Assembly (NCBI RefSeq): GCF_900142705.1
Contig: NZ_FRBV01000002.1
Span: forward strand, 62,001 to 126,000
Length of the DNA: 64,000 bases
Direction of reading: 5' to 3'
Source: Nitrosospira sp. Nsp11
GTDB lineage: Bacteria > Pseudomonadota > Gammaproteobacteria > Burkholderiales > Nitrosomonadaceae
Shown: piece by piece, positions 46,182 through 56,300 of the stretch
Layout of the letters: each line of letters starts with the position of its first letter
Numbering within the stretch: position 1 is the stretch's first letter
Notes under the pieces: generated by a model
Databases searched by the model: none
The model's input: only the letters and a program-made list of their open reading frames with translations
Told to the model about the DNA's origin: nothing
Position numbers and translations under genes: made by a program

Positions 46182-47216
46182 TTATGGCTTGACGCCGGTC
46201 ACCACGCTGAAATAACCAAAAGCCGGGTACACCTGGATGTCATGAAAACCCGCATCCTTCAGCATCGCGGCCAATTCGGCGCCTGAATAGGATTCACCTT
46301 CCGTCCATCCCAGCATGAGCATGCTATACGCGGCAGCAGCGAAAGGCCCCGTCTTTTCGTCGTTGTAGAGTATATCGTGAATGATGATGCGTCCGCCTGG
46401 CTCCAGGCTCCGGAAACTTTTCTCCGTAAGGAATCTGCATCTCTCCGGAGGCCAGTCGTGGTAGATGTTGGAATAAAAATGCAGATCGGCTGCCGGGAAG
46501 AGGTCGTTCCACATATCCGCAACCTGGGTCGTTACATGGTCCTGCACGCCATGCTGGTTAATGAACTCTTGAGCGACCTGGCATATAGGCTCCAGGTCCA
46601 GCACGATCGCATCCAGGTTGGGCGATTTCAATGCAGCGACGATAGAGTGAGCGCCGGAACCACCGCCGATGTCGAGCATCAGTTGATGATGTGTGAGATC
46701 CAGGACATTCGGCCAGGCGGACGCCAGGGTCATGCTCATGCTATGCATGCCGCGCGTAAACCGCCGCGCCAACTCCGCCTGCTCTTCATGGGATTTATAA
46801 ATATCGCCTCCGCCATAAGCCTGGGGCGAGTTGGTGAGCACGGCCCGCTCCAGGCTTGTGTAGGAAAACACCTCTGAATTGTCGATCATCATGTCCCAGA
46901 AAAACCCGAAGTAGCTGGGGCTCTTTTCGAGCAGGTAATCTTCCGCAAGCGCGGCAAGCGAATAACGCGTATCCACGAGAGAGAGAAAGCCCAGCGCTGT
47001 CGCGGCCGTCAGGATAGCCTCGGCCGGCCGGGGCTTGAGGTCCAGCGCCTCGCAGATTTCAGGCAACGTGCGCGCCCCTTTCCCAAGCAAGGCAAAAACC
47101 TTCAACCTGTGGGCTAACATCAAGGCCGGGTACCCGTAAACCGCAAAAGGTACATCCCATAGGCGCCGGTCATCCGATCGCGGCTGTGAAATGTTTTCAT
47201 ACGATATCCGGGTCAT
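46182..47216 (-). CDS. SAM-dependent O-methyltransferase (dimerisation-domain type)
   Basis: 344 aa from the ATG at 47216, which has GAGGAA 5 bases upstream; an ATG five codons earlier lacks a ribosome site. The N-terminal 100 residues form a winged-helix dimerisation domain (ALLGKGARTLPEICEALDLK). Motif I is LMLDIGGGSGAHSIVA at about 184-199. SNIYHDWPPERCRFL and GGRIIIHDILYNDE are typical of the hydroxyneurosporene/acetylserotonin methyltransferase family. Substrate unknown; no carotenoid or pigment genes are near. It lies after a strong hairpin behind the LOV gene. Confidence 0.85.
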   Translation of the reverse strand: MTRISYENISQPRSDDRRLWDVPFAVYGYPALMLAHRLKVFALLGKGARTLPEICEALDLKPRPAEAILTAATALGFLSLVDTRYSLAALAEDYLLEKSPSYFGFFWDMMIDNSEVFSYTSLERAVLTNSPQAYGGGDIYKSHEEQAELARRFTRGMHSMSMTLASAWPNVLDLTHHQLMLDIGGGSGAHSIVAALKSPNLDAIVLDLEPICQVAQEFINQHGVQDHVTTQVADMWNDLFPAADLHFYSNIYHDWPPERCRFLTEKSFRSLEPGGRIIIHDILYNDEKTGPFAAAAYSMLMLGWTEGESYSGAELAAMLKDAGFHDIQVYPAFGYFSVVTGVKP

Positions 47217-47252
47217 AAATTCCTCTTCCATTGTGATTTTTGATTAACTCGC

Positions 47253-47293
47253 ATACTATATCCCGGCACTAGGCGTGTGCCGGGATATAGTAT
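47253..47293 (-). terminator. 17-bp perfect hairpin between LOV gene and methyltransferase
   Basis: ATACTATATCCCGGCAC at 47253-47269 is perfectly inverted at 47277-47293 with a 7-base loop. It starts at the last base of the LOV stop codon and ends 37 bp before the methyltransferase ATG. The T-run typical of terminators is absent, so it may act as a partial terminator or an mRNA-stabilising stem between the two genes. Confidence 0.5.
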
Positions 47294-47766
47294 CAAGGTC
47301 TGGGCAACAGAGAAGCAAGTAAACGTCTGGTATCGGCTTCCTGCTGCATGCTGAACTTCGAGATCAAGTCCCGATTGCGGTTCACATCATACTGAATGCC
47401 AAGATAATAGATGAGTTTTCCCTGTCCATCCAGCAGCGGAGTGAGCGTCAGGTGGTTAAAGAAGAGCTCGCCATCCTTTCGATAATTGCGTATGGTCACC
47501 TCGATGGGTTCGTGCTTGCTGATGGCCCGCCTCATTGCAAAACGCGCTTCCTGTTCACGGTCGCCCTTCTGGAGAAAACGGCAGTTGCGCCCGAGTATCT
47601 CCTCTTGCGGATATCCAGTCATGACCTGGAATTGCCTATTGGCATAAACAATGGGCATATCCTCCTGATCGGGATCCACCAACGTGATTCCGTTTATCGA
47701 GCTGTCCAGTATTTCGGACAAGATCTGCGGGATTAATCCGGGATCCTTTTCCACTACAAAAGTCAT
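47293..47766 (-). CDS. Short LOV-domain blue-light receptor
   Basis: 157-aa single-domain photoreceptor. GRNCRFLQ at residues 59-66 is the LOV signature; Cys62 would form the flavin adduct in blue light. YANRQFQVMTGY, IRNYRKDGELFFNHLTL and the closing YYLGIQYDVN complete the PAS/LOV core. Short N- and C-terminal helices and no output domain make it a short LOV protein like PpSB1-LOV of Pseudomonas putida, which signals through dimer changes. AGGAGA lies 4 bases before the ATG. The SRPBCC gene lies 36 bp upstream on the same strand. Confidence 0.88.
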   Translation of the reverse strand: MTFVVEKDPGLIPQILSEILDSSINGITLVDPDQEDMPIVYANRQFQVMTGYPQEEILGRNCRFLQKGDREQEARFAMRRAISKHEPIEVTIRNYRKDGELFFNHLTLTPLLDGQGKLIYYLGIQYDVNRNRDLISKFSMQQEADTRRLLASLLPRP

Positions 47767-47802
47767 TTGTTTCTCCTGGATATTTTGCGGAATGGCGAGC
47801 CG

Positions 47803-48285
47803 CTAGCCGGCCGCGTGTTTTTTTGCTTCAGTTAAACGCTTCAAATTTCTTACCGTGCGTTGCGCTCCTTCCTGAACCACTACCCGGATCAATTTCTCGA
47901 ACGGACGCATGAACATCTGAATCTCGAGTAATTCAAAAGTAAAGGTCAGCTCGGACGACTTGCCGCTATCGATGCATCGTAGCTCATAGCTGCAGCGGAA
48001 AGGATCGGCAACCCCGGCAAAGCCCAAGCGCTTGTTTGGCTCATACTCATTTATTTTGAATTTGGTTTCTGTCCGGCGGCCTTGGTCAATACGCACCTGC
48101 CTTGCGATGGTTCCTAACCTCAGCGGGCCGCTGGTGACCGGCTCAAGCTCAACGACTTCGGGAGACCATTTAGGATAATTTTCAAAAAAGCCTTCACCCA
48201 AATAGCTGAAGACGTGTTCGGGCGAACAGTCGATCACAATTTTCGCTGTCGCTACAACAGGTTCTTTGGAACCTAAACTGAACAT
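47803..48285 (-). CDS. SRPBCC / polyketide-cyclase-like lipid-binding protein
   Basis: 160 aa from the ATG at 48285; the open frame continues upstream to 48384 without a ribosome site or family similarity. ATAKIVIDCSPEHVFSYLGE, FENYPKWSPEVVELEPV and YELRCIDSGKSSELTFTFE form the START/SRPBCC helix-grip pattern with a hydrophobic pocket. Ligand unknown. It is the likely first gene of an SRPBCC-LOV transcript, so it may be light-linked. Confidence 0.75.
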   Translation of the reverse strand: MFSLGSKEPVVATAKIVIDCSPEHVFSYLGEGFFENYPKWSPEVVELEPVTSGPLRLGTIARQVRIDQGRRTETKFKINEYEPNKRLGFAGVADPFRCSYELRCIDSGKSSELTFTFELLEIQMFMRPFEKLIRVVVQEGAQRTVRNLKRLTEAKKHAAG

Positions 48286-48542
48286 ACTTCGTGCCCCTGT
48301 TTTGCAGCCTGCAGGTTTGTAGTTGTACTTCGACGAATAATAATAGCTGTTATCGGCCTGGGTTAGGTACTCCCTGGCGGGCATTAAGCAAAAAATCCGG
48401 GTAAGTCACATATTTTGAACTTATGCTCGTCCACAGCTTAATGCAAATTTTTTTATCACCACTTATTGAAACTCCATGTCTGAATTTCGCGAACAGTTTC
48501 CCAGACAATTTGTCACGCCGAGTGAGGTCAAAACTGCTTCTT

Positions 48543-49397
48543 TTAGCCGTTTACGATGGTGCCTCCATTCGGATGCAGCACTTGCCCCGACATATATGAG
48601 CATTCCCGGGAAGCCAGAAAGACATAACAGGGCGCTACCTCGTCAGGTTGTCCAGGACGTTTCAGAGGCACATCTTTTCCAAAACTGCCGACTTTTTCGG
48701 GCGGAAAAGTAGACGGTATCAATGGTGTCCATATGGGTCCGGGAGCGACACCATTTACAAGAATTCCCTGCTCGACCAATTGTAGTGACAATGACCGCGT
48801 AAAAGCAACGATTGCGCCCTTCGTGGCCGAGTAGTCGAGCAAATGCGGACTCCCCTTATAGGCGGTCACGGACGTAGTATTAATTATGCGTGCGCCTTTT
48901 TTTAGATGGGGGAGCGCTGCTTTTACCATATAAAACATCGAGAAAATATTCGTGCGGAAAGTTTTTTCGAGCTGTGCATTATCGATGTCCATAATGCTGG
49001 CCCGGACATGTTGCTCCGCGGCATTATTTACCAGGATGTCAATGCGTCCAAAAGTCGCGATCGTCTTTGCGGCGACTTCGGAACAGAATTGTTCATTACC
49101 CACGTCACCGGCAATTAAAAGACATTTTCTTCCACATTGCTCGATTTCTTTTTTTGTGTCGTTTGCATCTCCATGCTCCTCAAGATAGGCAATGGCGATA
49201 TCGGCGCCTTCCTTGGCAAAGGCAACGGCCACAGCGCGCCCGATACCGCTATCACCGCCGGTAACAATCGCAACCTTGGCTTGCAGCTTGCCGCTTCCCC
49301 GGTATCCCTCAAGGGTCGAGTCGGGCCGAGGCTCCATCTCTGCTTCCACGCCAGGTTGTTTTTTTTGATGCTGTTCAGGAATTTCTGCTGTTTCCAT
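48543..49397 (-). CDS. SDR oxidoreductase, general-stress (YghA/GSP39) type
   Basis: 284 aa. A charged N-terminal arm of 45 residues, then VAIVTGGDSGIGRAVAVAFA (cofactor loop), NNAAEQH, catalytic Ser in TTSVTAYKG and YSATKGA (Tyr-x3-Lys), and VNGVAPGPIWTPLIPS. This subgroup includes Bacillus general stress protein 39 and E. coli YghA. It probably reduces a ketone or aldehyde with NADPH. AGGAGGT lies 7 bases before the ATG. Content matches the stress genes upstream. Confidence 0.9.
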   Translation of the reverse strand: METAEIPEQHQKKQPGVEAEMEPRPDSTLEGYRGSGKLQAKVAIVTGGDSGIGRAVAVAFAKEGADIAIAYLEEHGDANDTKKEIEQCGRKCLLIAGDVGNEQFCSEVAAKTIATFGRIDILVNNAAEQHVRASIMDIDNAQLEKTFRTNIFSMFYMVKAALPHLKKGARIINTTSVTAYKGSPHLLDYSATKGAIVAFTRSLSLQLVEQGILVNGVAPGPIWTPLIPSTFPPEKVGSFGKDVPLKRPGQPDEVAPCYVFLASRECSYMSGQVLHPNGGTIVNG

Positions 49398-49507
49398 CGT
49401 GAATACCTCCTGGAAAAGATAGTAAGTACTATAAGGATTGCCGCGCCTTGATCCGTGCGCTTACACACATATGAGCTGATTGGCCGAATCATCTATTTTC
49501 GGTGCCC

Positions 49508-51526
49508 TTACCGTTTCTCGGCGTTGTTTCTGCGCTTCTCCGGTTGGGCTTCTTTCTTTTGTGGCGGGGCCTCTTTGGCGGGATGTGATTTGGTGTCCTT
49601 GACTGAGGCAATCAGCGCCCTGCAATTGTTATCCTCACCCGGGCCTGTCTCTATCAGCGGTATCAGTGCCGCGGCGGGTGTCGCGAAAATGCCCAGCAGA
49701 ACCGCCGAGCCAATGCGTATGGCCAGCATTTTGTCCGGGTACACGGTCGGATCCTTGAAAGTGCCGTTGATATGCACCGGCGTGCGCAGGCTCAGAATAC
49801 TGAAGTGTTTGGGTTCCGGTGAAATCTTCAGGTCAATGGTTTCGTCAACGAGACTTATAGAGCCTTCGCCGATAATATTTGTTTCTGTTGTATCTATGAC
49901 AAAAGCCTCGCTGGTCATGATTCCTTTCTTGATATCGAAATCGCTGACAGCGCAGCGGATCCTGGCGTTTTTATCCCCCGCGATCAAAAGCTTGAGAATT
50001 CGCGCTCCATCGAGCCCTATGATATCCAGCATCAGCTTGCTGATCTCGCCACCTGACATGATCAAGCCGAAGTTGCCATCCGCCGATGCGAGAAGCGCGC
50101 CGACGGACTTGCCGTGTCCGGTTACCGTCGTTGTGCCGCCTATCACGCCCATGCTGTCCTCGGTCAGCTCGATTTTGGGAAAGAGCTTCGGTAACTGCAG
50201 TTTTTTAAAGTCCATCCTGGCCTCTGCGGCGGGTGTATCCTTCCGTGCATTTATTGTGACCCTGGAAATAATATTCCCACCTGCGACCGCGAAATTGACG
50301 GGGTCCATGGTCAGCAGCCCATCATCAACCTTGAGATGCGTTACCAGATGTTCGACCGGCAATTCCTTGTTTCGAATAGATTCACCAGTGAACTTGACGT
50401 CCGCATCCATTGCCCGCAACCGGTCCACCTTGAATTCCTGGTCGGGTAGCAGCCGGTCCCGCTGGGCTTCTATCGACGCTTTTTTCTCCTGTTTCTCGGC
50501 AGGGCTATCCTGCGGTTGCGGCGCGCGCCGGGCGCCCACGAAACCTTGCAGGTCATTCAGGTCGAGGACTTTTGATACAACATCCGCACGTAGCATCGGA
50601 CGTTCGCCGCCCGTATCGAAAAGTATATCGCCGCCGAGATCGCTTTTGCCTACCTCTCCCGAAAATTGCTTCATCGACCACTCGGTATTCTGGTGGGTAA
50701 GCCTTCCCGATATACGGTATGGCGGTGAGGGAAAAAATACGATCCCCACCATCGGGTAAAGTGCCGAAAGGTCCTCTCCACGTACTTCCAGCTTCAGGTC
50801 CATTGCGGCCAGCTCGGCAAGCCCGGTAATGATGCCGTCAACCGCGGCGTAAGTCGTTCCGATTTGCGCGCTCGCTTTGATGGGATAGGGGAGCGTTTTA
50901 TCCGCTAGCGACATAACCTTGCCCCCTTTGGCTTTAGCCGTGAATTTCAGATCGGTGAATGTACCTTCAGCCACCACATCGAGCGGCATTTCCCTCGCGT
51001 CCGCTGCCGGGTCGGTGTGTACGCTTACCGTTACGTCGGTCTTTGTCTTGGGATCGCGGAAAATGACCTTGCCCTGGTCCAGGACGAGCCTGCCGATTTC
51101 CGGCAATTCCATTTTCTCTTTTTTTTCCTTTTTAAAATCCCAGTTGCGCTTTCCATCCTCACTCTTTTCAAGGATGATTTTTGGCTTGGTTATGGATACT
51201 TCAGGCAGCACGACATCTCCGAGGAACAGATTCCATAGACTGACGCGGAAAGCGGCTTTATCCACATCGAGCATCGGCTGCTGCGTGCCCCATTCGGCAT
51301 TGGCGAGTGAAAGTCCTCCGATACTGACCAGCGGATTGAGTGATAACCTGACATCGAGATCGCCGCGGATAGTAAATTCGCGGCCGGTCTTTTCAGTTAC
51401 CTGGCGCTCGACATAGGGCTTCAGCATGTTCCAGTCAAACCAGATGGCAAATATTATGACAAATACAAATAGCGTGCCGAATACCAGCAATATGGTCTTC
51501 TTTACGGTCTTGGGACGGATCGACAT
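49508..51526 (-). CDS. AsmA-family inner-membrane protein
   Basis: 672 aa from the ATG at 51526 (MSIRPKTVKK, then one membrane helix at about 9-30); the frame to 51568 adds unlikely residues. The body is a long periplasmic beta-rich domain with the AsmA signatures GREFTIRGDLDVRLSLNP and LSLANAEWG. The C-terminus is basic and Pro/Lys-rich. AsmA-like proteins bridge the envelope and are involved in phospholipid transport or outer-membrane assembly. It seems a single gene. Confidence 0.87.
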   Translation of the reverse strand: MSIRPKTVKKTILLVFGTLFVFVIIFAIWFDWNMLKPYVERQVTEKTGREFTIRGDLDVRLSLNPLVSIGGLSLANAEWGTQQPMLDVDKAAFRVSLWNLFLGDVVLPEVSITKPKIILEKSEDGKRNWDFKKEKKEKMELPEIGRLVLDQGKVIFRDPKTKTDVTVSVHTDPAADAREMPLDVVAEGTFTDLKFTAKAKGGKVMSLADKTLPYPIKASAQIGTTYAAVDGIITGLAELAAMDLKLEVRGEDLSALYPMVGIVFFPSPPYRISGRLTHQNTEWSMKQFSGEVGKSDLGGDILFDTGGERPMLRADVVSKVLDLNDLQGFVGARRAPQPQDSPAEKQEKKASIEAQRDRLLPDQEFKVDRLRAMDADVKFTGESIRNKELPVEHLVTHLKVDDGLLTMDPVNFAVAGGNIISRVTINARKDTPAAEARMDFKKLQLPKLFPKIELTEDSMGVIGGTTTVTGHGKSVGALLASADGNFGLIMSGGEISKLMLDIIGLDGARILKLLIAGDKNARIRCAVSDFDIKKGIMTSEAFVIDTTETNIIGEGSISLVDETIDLKISPEPKHFSILSLRTPVHINGTFKDPTVYPDKMLAIRIGSAVLLGIFATPAAALIPLIETGPGEDNNCRALIASVKDTKSHPAKEAPPQKKEAQPEKRRNNAEKR

Positions 51527-51834
51527 AGGCGGGGTTTGCAACCGAGGGCAGAACAAGAGCAGTTCCAATAATTTGGAATGATACTGCTGCTGCTGGTCCC
51601 ATTCGGTACGTCACCGCACATTCAAGCCGTGCGGAGCCGACTTGGAACGGCGGTGTGTGGCAAAGCTGGTGACTGCAAAGCGTGCGCACGGCTTTGTAGT
51701 CAAGATTAAGAGGGCAAGATTAAGACGGCGCGGGTGTTGCGATGATGTGATCGGTTGTTCTTCCCAACACCCGGCTATCTCATGATTCTTTAGCCGGTCA
51801 TGCCGACCTGATCTGTTTTTATTCCGGTCGAGAT

Positions 51835-51859
51835 CCGTGATCGGCGTCGCCGATCACGG
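51835..51859. repeat. Perfect 11-bp hairpin
   Basis: CCGTGATCGGC at 51835-51845, loop GTC, and GCCGATCACGG at 51849-51859. It lies between the AsmA and Crp genes, both on the minus strand, 67 bp past the Crp stop. It may end the crp transcript together with the repeat next to it. Confidence 0.45.
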
Positions 51860-51886
51860 CTGCATGCGCTTGTTCAGAACCTTCTG

Positions 51887-51928
51887 GCAGCCTGTCGGGC
51901 TTGAAGAATCAAGTCCGACAGGCTGCTA
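51887..51928. repeat. Palindromic repeat, short copy (TAGCAGCCTGTCGGACTTGA family)
   Basis: GCAGCCTGTCGGGCTTGA (51887-51904), loop AGAA, TCAAGTCCGACAGGCTGC (51909-51926): an 18-bp stem with one G-U pair. Read on the minus strand it begins TAG, which is the stop codon of the Crp gene, and the same words end the metalloprotease gene at 13852. It can serve as a transcript-end hairpin, though without a T-run. Confidence 0.7.
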
Positions 51929-52651
51929 ATACTTCCGCACGTCACGAAACAGACGATCGAATTCTTTTTTGACCACGTCGTAGCATTCGCAAACGTGTGT
52001 TTCGAGTCCGGTTCTGTCGAGTACGGTTATATGGCCGCGCCGATAACGGATAATCTCGGCTTGCTGCAGTTTTCCGGCAGCCTCCGTAATACCTTCGCGG
52101 CGCACGCCGAGCATGCTGGCGATCAATTCCTGAGTCATGACCAATTCCTGAGAATTCAACCGGTCCAGCGTTAACAATAACCACCTGCACAATTGCTGTT
52201 CAATGGTATGGTGCCTGTTGCACACTGCGGTCTGTGAGATCTGCGTGATAAGCGCCTGAGTGTAGCGCAACAACAATCGTTGTATCGGGCCTCCTTGATT
52301 AAACTCTTGCAACAGAAGCGAGGCTTTCAGCCGGTAGCCATAGCCGGCAGTTTGTACAGTGGCCCAGCTCGGGGTACTTTCACCGCCCATAATCAGGGAA
52401 ATACCGAGCAAGCCTTCATTACCCACGCCTGCAATCTCCGATGACGCGCCATTCTCAAGGATATAGTGCAGGGAAATGATGGTGGAAGTTGGAAAGTAAA
52501 CGTATGGAAGGCGCCCTCCGGATTCGCAAAGAACGTCCCCGAGTGGCATATGAACCAATTCCAGATGCGATTTTATGCGTTCAAGTTCAGTCGCCGGCAA
52601 AGCGGCAAGGAGACGGTTCTGGTCGGGCTGATGTGGAGGAGAGCTAAGCAT
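51926..52651 (-). CDS. Crp/Fnr-family transcription regulator
   Basis: 241 aa: cyclic-nucleotide-binding-like sensor domain (about 12-130; LPYVYFPTSTIISLHYILE) and a winged-helix DNA-binding domain (about 150-225; ELVMTQELIASMLGVRREGITEAA). Arg-Glu-Gly-Ile in the recognition helix is typical of a large subgroup of betaproteobacterial Crp proteins often adjacent to exopolysaccharide or stress genes. No Fnr iron-sulfur cysteines at the N-terminus. It is divergent from the glucan synthase gene and may regulate it. Confidence 0.9.
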   Translation of the reverse strand: MLSSPPHQPDQNRLLAALPATELERIKSHLELVHMPLGDVLCESGGRLPYVYFPTSTIISLHYILENGASSEIAGVGNEGLLGISLIMGGESTPSWATVQTAGYGYRLKASLLLQEFNQGGPIQRLLLRYTQALITQISQTAVCNRHHTIEQQLCRWLLLTLDRLNSQELVMTQELIASMLGVRREGITEAAGKLQQAEIIRYRRGHITVLDRTGLETHVCECYDVVKKEFDRLFRDVRKY

Positions 52652-53115
52652 CCGCTACAGAAATTCTTTTATAAAAAGTAAGCGCAGCGTAGGCGCGGTG
52701 GAATGAAAGCAAAAGATGGCTAATGCTTGAGGCCTCTTCCCTTCCACCTCCTTCCGCCGGCCGGTTCCCATCCAACTTATAATAGCATTTATCTTAGAAT
52801 ACAAATTCTGTCAAGCACAGCCCTTTTTCGGAGTATTCCATTTTACTGCGTGGTATTTTGTGCGCTAGCGTACATACTATGGATGAGCCAGTTTTTATCA
52901 TTGCTCCCTAGTCAAGATAATAGCAGGCTTGAGGCATCGCGGATATTTGCGCAATAAGGGGAGCGCTTCGAGAGTTGTAGCCATTCCACAGCAGGGGCTG
53001 TAGGCAAAGGTGGGCGCAAAGTCTCTATGAAAAATTCTGGGCTCATGGGCGAATTGTAAAGGAGACTACTGCGCGATAAGACCTATTTCCCAAAACTGCT
53101 GCTTGCAAGAAGGAG
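52652..53115. other. Intergenic region between crp and glucan synthase
   Basis: No gene is supported from 52652 to 53115; a plus-strand frame 52727-52957 has no family feature. The stretch should hold the promoters of crp and the glucan synthase. I cannot point to a convincing -35/-10 pair. Confidence 0.35.
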
Positions 53116-53280
53116 TTGACACATATCGTAGTGTTACTCTTCCTGCTTATACTATTTGCTCTGCCGCTAAAGAGCTACGCAATCGGAGAGGTTTACATCG
53201 TGAGGATGTTAGCTCAAGATGAGACCCACGACTCTAAGAAACCTAAACCCATCAAGATACGTATTTTTGATCGTGTTTAA
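53116..53280 (+). CDS. Possible 54-aa exported peptide upstream of glucan synthase
   Basis: A frame too short for usual tracking starts at TTG 53116 and reads MTHIVVLLFLLILFALPLKS then a polar basic tail ending KIRIFDRV. The start looks like a signal peptide or membrane helix. AAGGAG touches the TTG with no spacer, so initiation is doubtful. It ends 27 bp before the glucan synthase start and shares its frame, so a lost N-terminal piece of that gene is also conceivable. Confidence 0.3.
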   Translation: MTHIVVLLFLLILFALPLKSYAIGEVYIVRMLAQDETHDSKKPKPIKIRIFDRV

Positions 53281-53307
53281 GCGATCGCAGCCCGGAGAAT
53301 AATCAAA

Positions 53308-56300
53308 TTGAAAGCTAGAGACCTCACTGTTTCTGAGCTTTTACTTCCCATTACAGATCGGCTTAGAAAAATCGGAAGACCACGCGTCCCGGTTAGCGAA
53401 GAACTGCCGTTGCGGTCTGAACTGTTCAGTGCAGATCAAATGGAGCTGTATGGCGGCATCCTTGCGGCATCCCACGAGCTATCAACAAGTGGGGGCACGG
53501 ATCAGCTCCTGGCGAGGCTGGATGAGAACGAAAATACGCTCTTCAACATCTGCACCGTACTTACGGAGGCGGTAACAGCAGATCAGTTGCTTACGCCGGC
53601 AGGCGAGTGGATATACGACAACTTCTATTTGATAGAAGAGCAGATACGTATGGCCAGGCGTCATCTTCCCAAAAACTATAGCCGCGAATTACCGCTTCTT
53701 GCGCGCGGCGGCAGTGCAAATCTTCCACGAGTATATGACATCGCTTTGCAGGCGATCTCGCACGGCGATGGCAGGGTCGACACAGAGAGCCTCAGGCGTT
53801 TTGTCGCTGCCTATCAGGCAGTCGTGAATTTGCAGCTGGGAGAGTTATGGGCCATCCCCATCATGCTGCGGCTCGCGCTGATCGAGAACCTGCGACGGGT
53901 CGGCGTTCACGTCGCTGCCGGCGGCATAGACCGTAAGCTTGCTGCCACCTGGGCTGGGGAAATCACGAGCATTGCCGAGAAAGATCCCAAGAGCCTGGTT
54001 CTTGTCATTGCTGATATGGCACGGTCCGACCCGCCGATGACTACACCTTTCATTTCCGAACTGGCACGACGGCTACAGGGGCAGGGGCCCGCGCTGGCGC
54101 TACCGTTGACCTGGATCGAGCAGAGGCTTGCGGAATCGAATCAAACAATCGACCAAATGGTGCAGTTGGGAAATCAGCAGCAAGCGGCTGACCAGGTCTC
54201 AATCTCCAACAGCATAAATACGCTGCGTACGTTGGGCGCGATCGATTGGCGCGACTTCGTCGAAACCACCAGCATTGTGGAGCAGACCTTGCGAGAGGAC
54301 CCGCACGGGGTCTACGGCCGCATGGATTTCGCCAGCCGGGATCAGTATCGGCATGTGGTGGAGCGTGTAGCCAAGGCAAGTCCGGTATCGGAAGTGGAAG
54401 TGGCGCGGCGAGCGCTCGCGATGGCACGCGATGCAGCGGCGGTGGCGGACGACGAAGCCAGGGCGCATGTCGGATTTTATCTCGTTGACGATGGCTTGCC
54501 CGACCTCGAGGCGGCAGTACGAGTACGCTTTTCATTCCTGGAGAAACTTTGGCGAATCGGCCGTCGCTATCCGCTTTTTCATTATCTCGGCGCGATCGTA
54601 TTGATTACGGCAAGCCTGGTCAGCATTCTACTGGCCGAAGCCCATGCCGATGGCGCTAACGGATGGTTGCTGGGAGCGGTTGGCATGCTATCGATTTTTA
54701 CGATCAGTCAACTGGCGGTGGCGTTGGTCAACTGGGCGAGTCCTCTACTGGTAAGACCCCATTCGATGCCCCGCATGGATTTCTCCAAAGGTATACCCGC
54801 GACATTTCAAACATTGGTTGTGGTTCCCACCATGCTGACAAGCGAGTCAGACGCGCGCAGCCTTGTTGAAGCGCTTGAAGTCCGATTTTTAGCCAATCGC
54901 GACGATAATCTTGACTTCGCCTTATTGACCGATTTTAAGGACGCGGATCAGGAAACGCTGCCCGAAGACCAAATACTGTTAGATGCTGCACGAACAGGCA
55001 TTGAGGAGCTGAATAAAAAATATGCCAACGGCGTTGCGGATAATGCGGTTGGGGCGGATGGTTCAGCCGTAAAAGGTAAGGACAGCCTTTTTTTTCTATT
55101 TCACCGCCCACGCCGGTGGAACCCTCAGGAACGGCTCTGGATGGGCCATGAGCGTAAACGCGGAAAACTTGCGGATTTAAATGCTTTATTAAGCGGGGCT
55201 GGAAGCGATGCGTTTTCCCTTATCGTAGGTAATACGGCGGTGCTGTCGAACGTAAAATATGTCATCACACTCGATACCGATACTCAGTTGCCGCGCGAGA
55301 CTGCCCATCAATTCGTGGGTGCGATGGCTCACCCGTTGAATCGCCCGAGGCTCGATAAAAACTCCGCAGAGGGGAGGGTCAGCCTGGTAGCCGAGGGTTA
55401 TGGAATTCTGCAACCGAGGGTTGCGGTAAGCCTGTCGAGTACCAACCAATCACGATACGCATGGCTTTTCGGGGGTGAGGCCGGCATCGATCCATATACA
55501 CGTATCGTCTCCGACGTTTATCAGGATCTGTTTTATGAAGGCTCATTCGTGGGAAAGGGAATTTACGATGTCGATGCATTCGAGCAGACGGTTTGCCGCC
55601 GTTTTCCCGATAACCGAATTCTGAGCCATGATCTTCTGGAAGGATGCTATGCGCGCGCGGGGTTATTAAGTGACGTGGAGTTATATGAGGAATTTCCATC
55701 ACGCTACAGCGCGGATGTAAGCCGTCGCCACCGGTGGATTCGAGGAGACTGGCAACTCGCCAGCTGGTTGTTGAGGCGTGTACCGGGGCCGCAGGGAAGC
55801 TATCAGCCAAATCCGCTATCCGCATTGTCGAGGTGGAAGCTGATGGACAATCTTCGGCGCAGCCTGGTCCCGGTAGCCATGACGCTACTTTTGTTATTAG
55901 GCTGGATGGCACTCACCCATGCATGGCTCTGGACATTGGTTGTTATCGGTACGCTGTTTATTCCTGCTGCGATAACCGTCATCATCGATTTGCTGAACAA
56001 GCCAAAAGAAGTCGCGCTGCGTTCTCACATTATCACTTCCATACGCACGGCTGGCCGACAATTCGGGCAGGTAGCATTCACACTGGCCTGCCTTCCATAC
56101 GAGGCTTATTTCAGTCTCGATGCGATCCTGCGTACCCACGTGCGGCTATTTATCACTCACCGCGGGCTTCTTGAATGGAATCCCTCCCATTATGCGGAAC
56201 GTGGGACTGATCCGGCTGACGTGAAGGATGGGCGCACTGGTCTCGGCGCTTCGTTTCGATCAATGTGGATAGCACCTGTAACAGCAATCGGCGCGGCGGT

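Noticed and set aside
53116-53155. TTGACA...TATACT as a sigma-70 promoter for the glucan synthase
   Set aside because: The two boxes are 26 bases apart, well outside the 16-18 range.
54050-54535. 161-codon minus-strand frame within the glucan synthase
   Set aside because: Arg/Pro/His-rich composition and position inside a conserved gene show it is a shadow.
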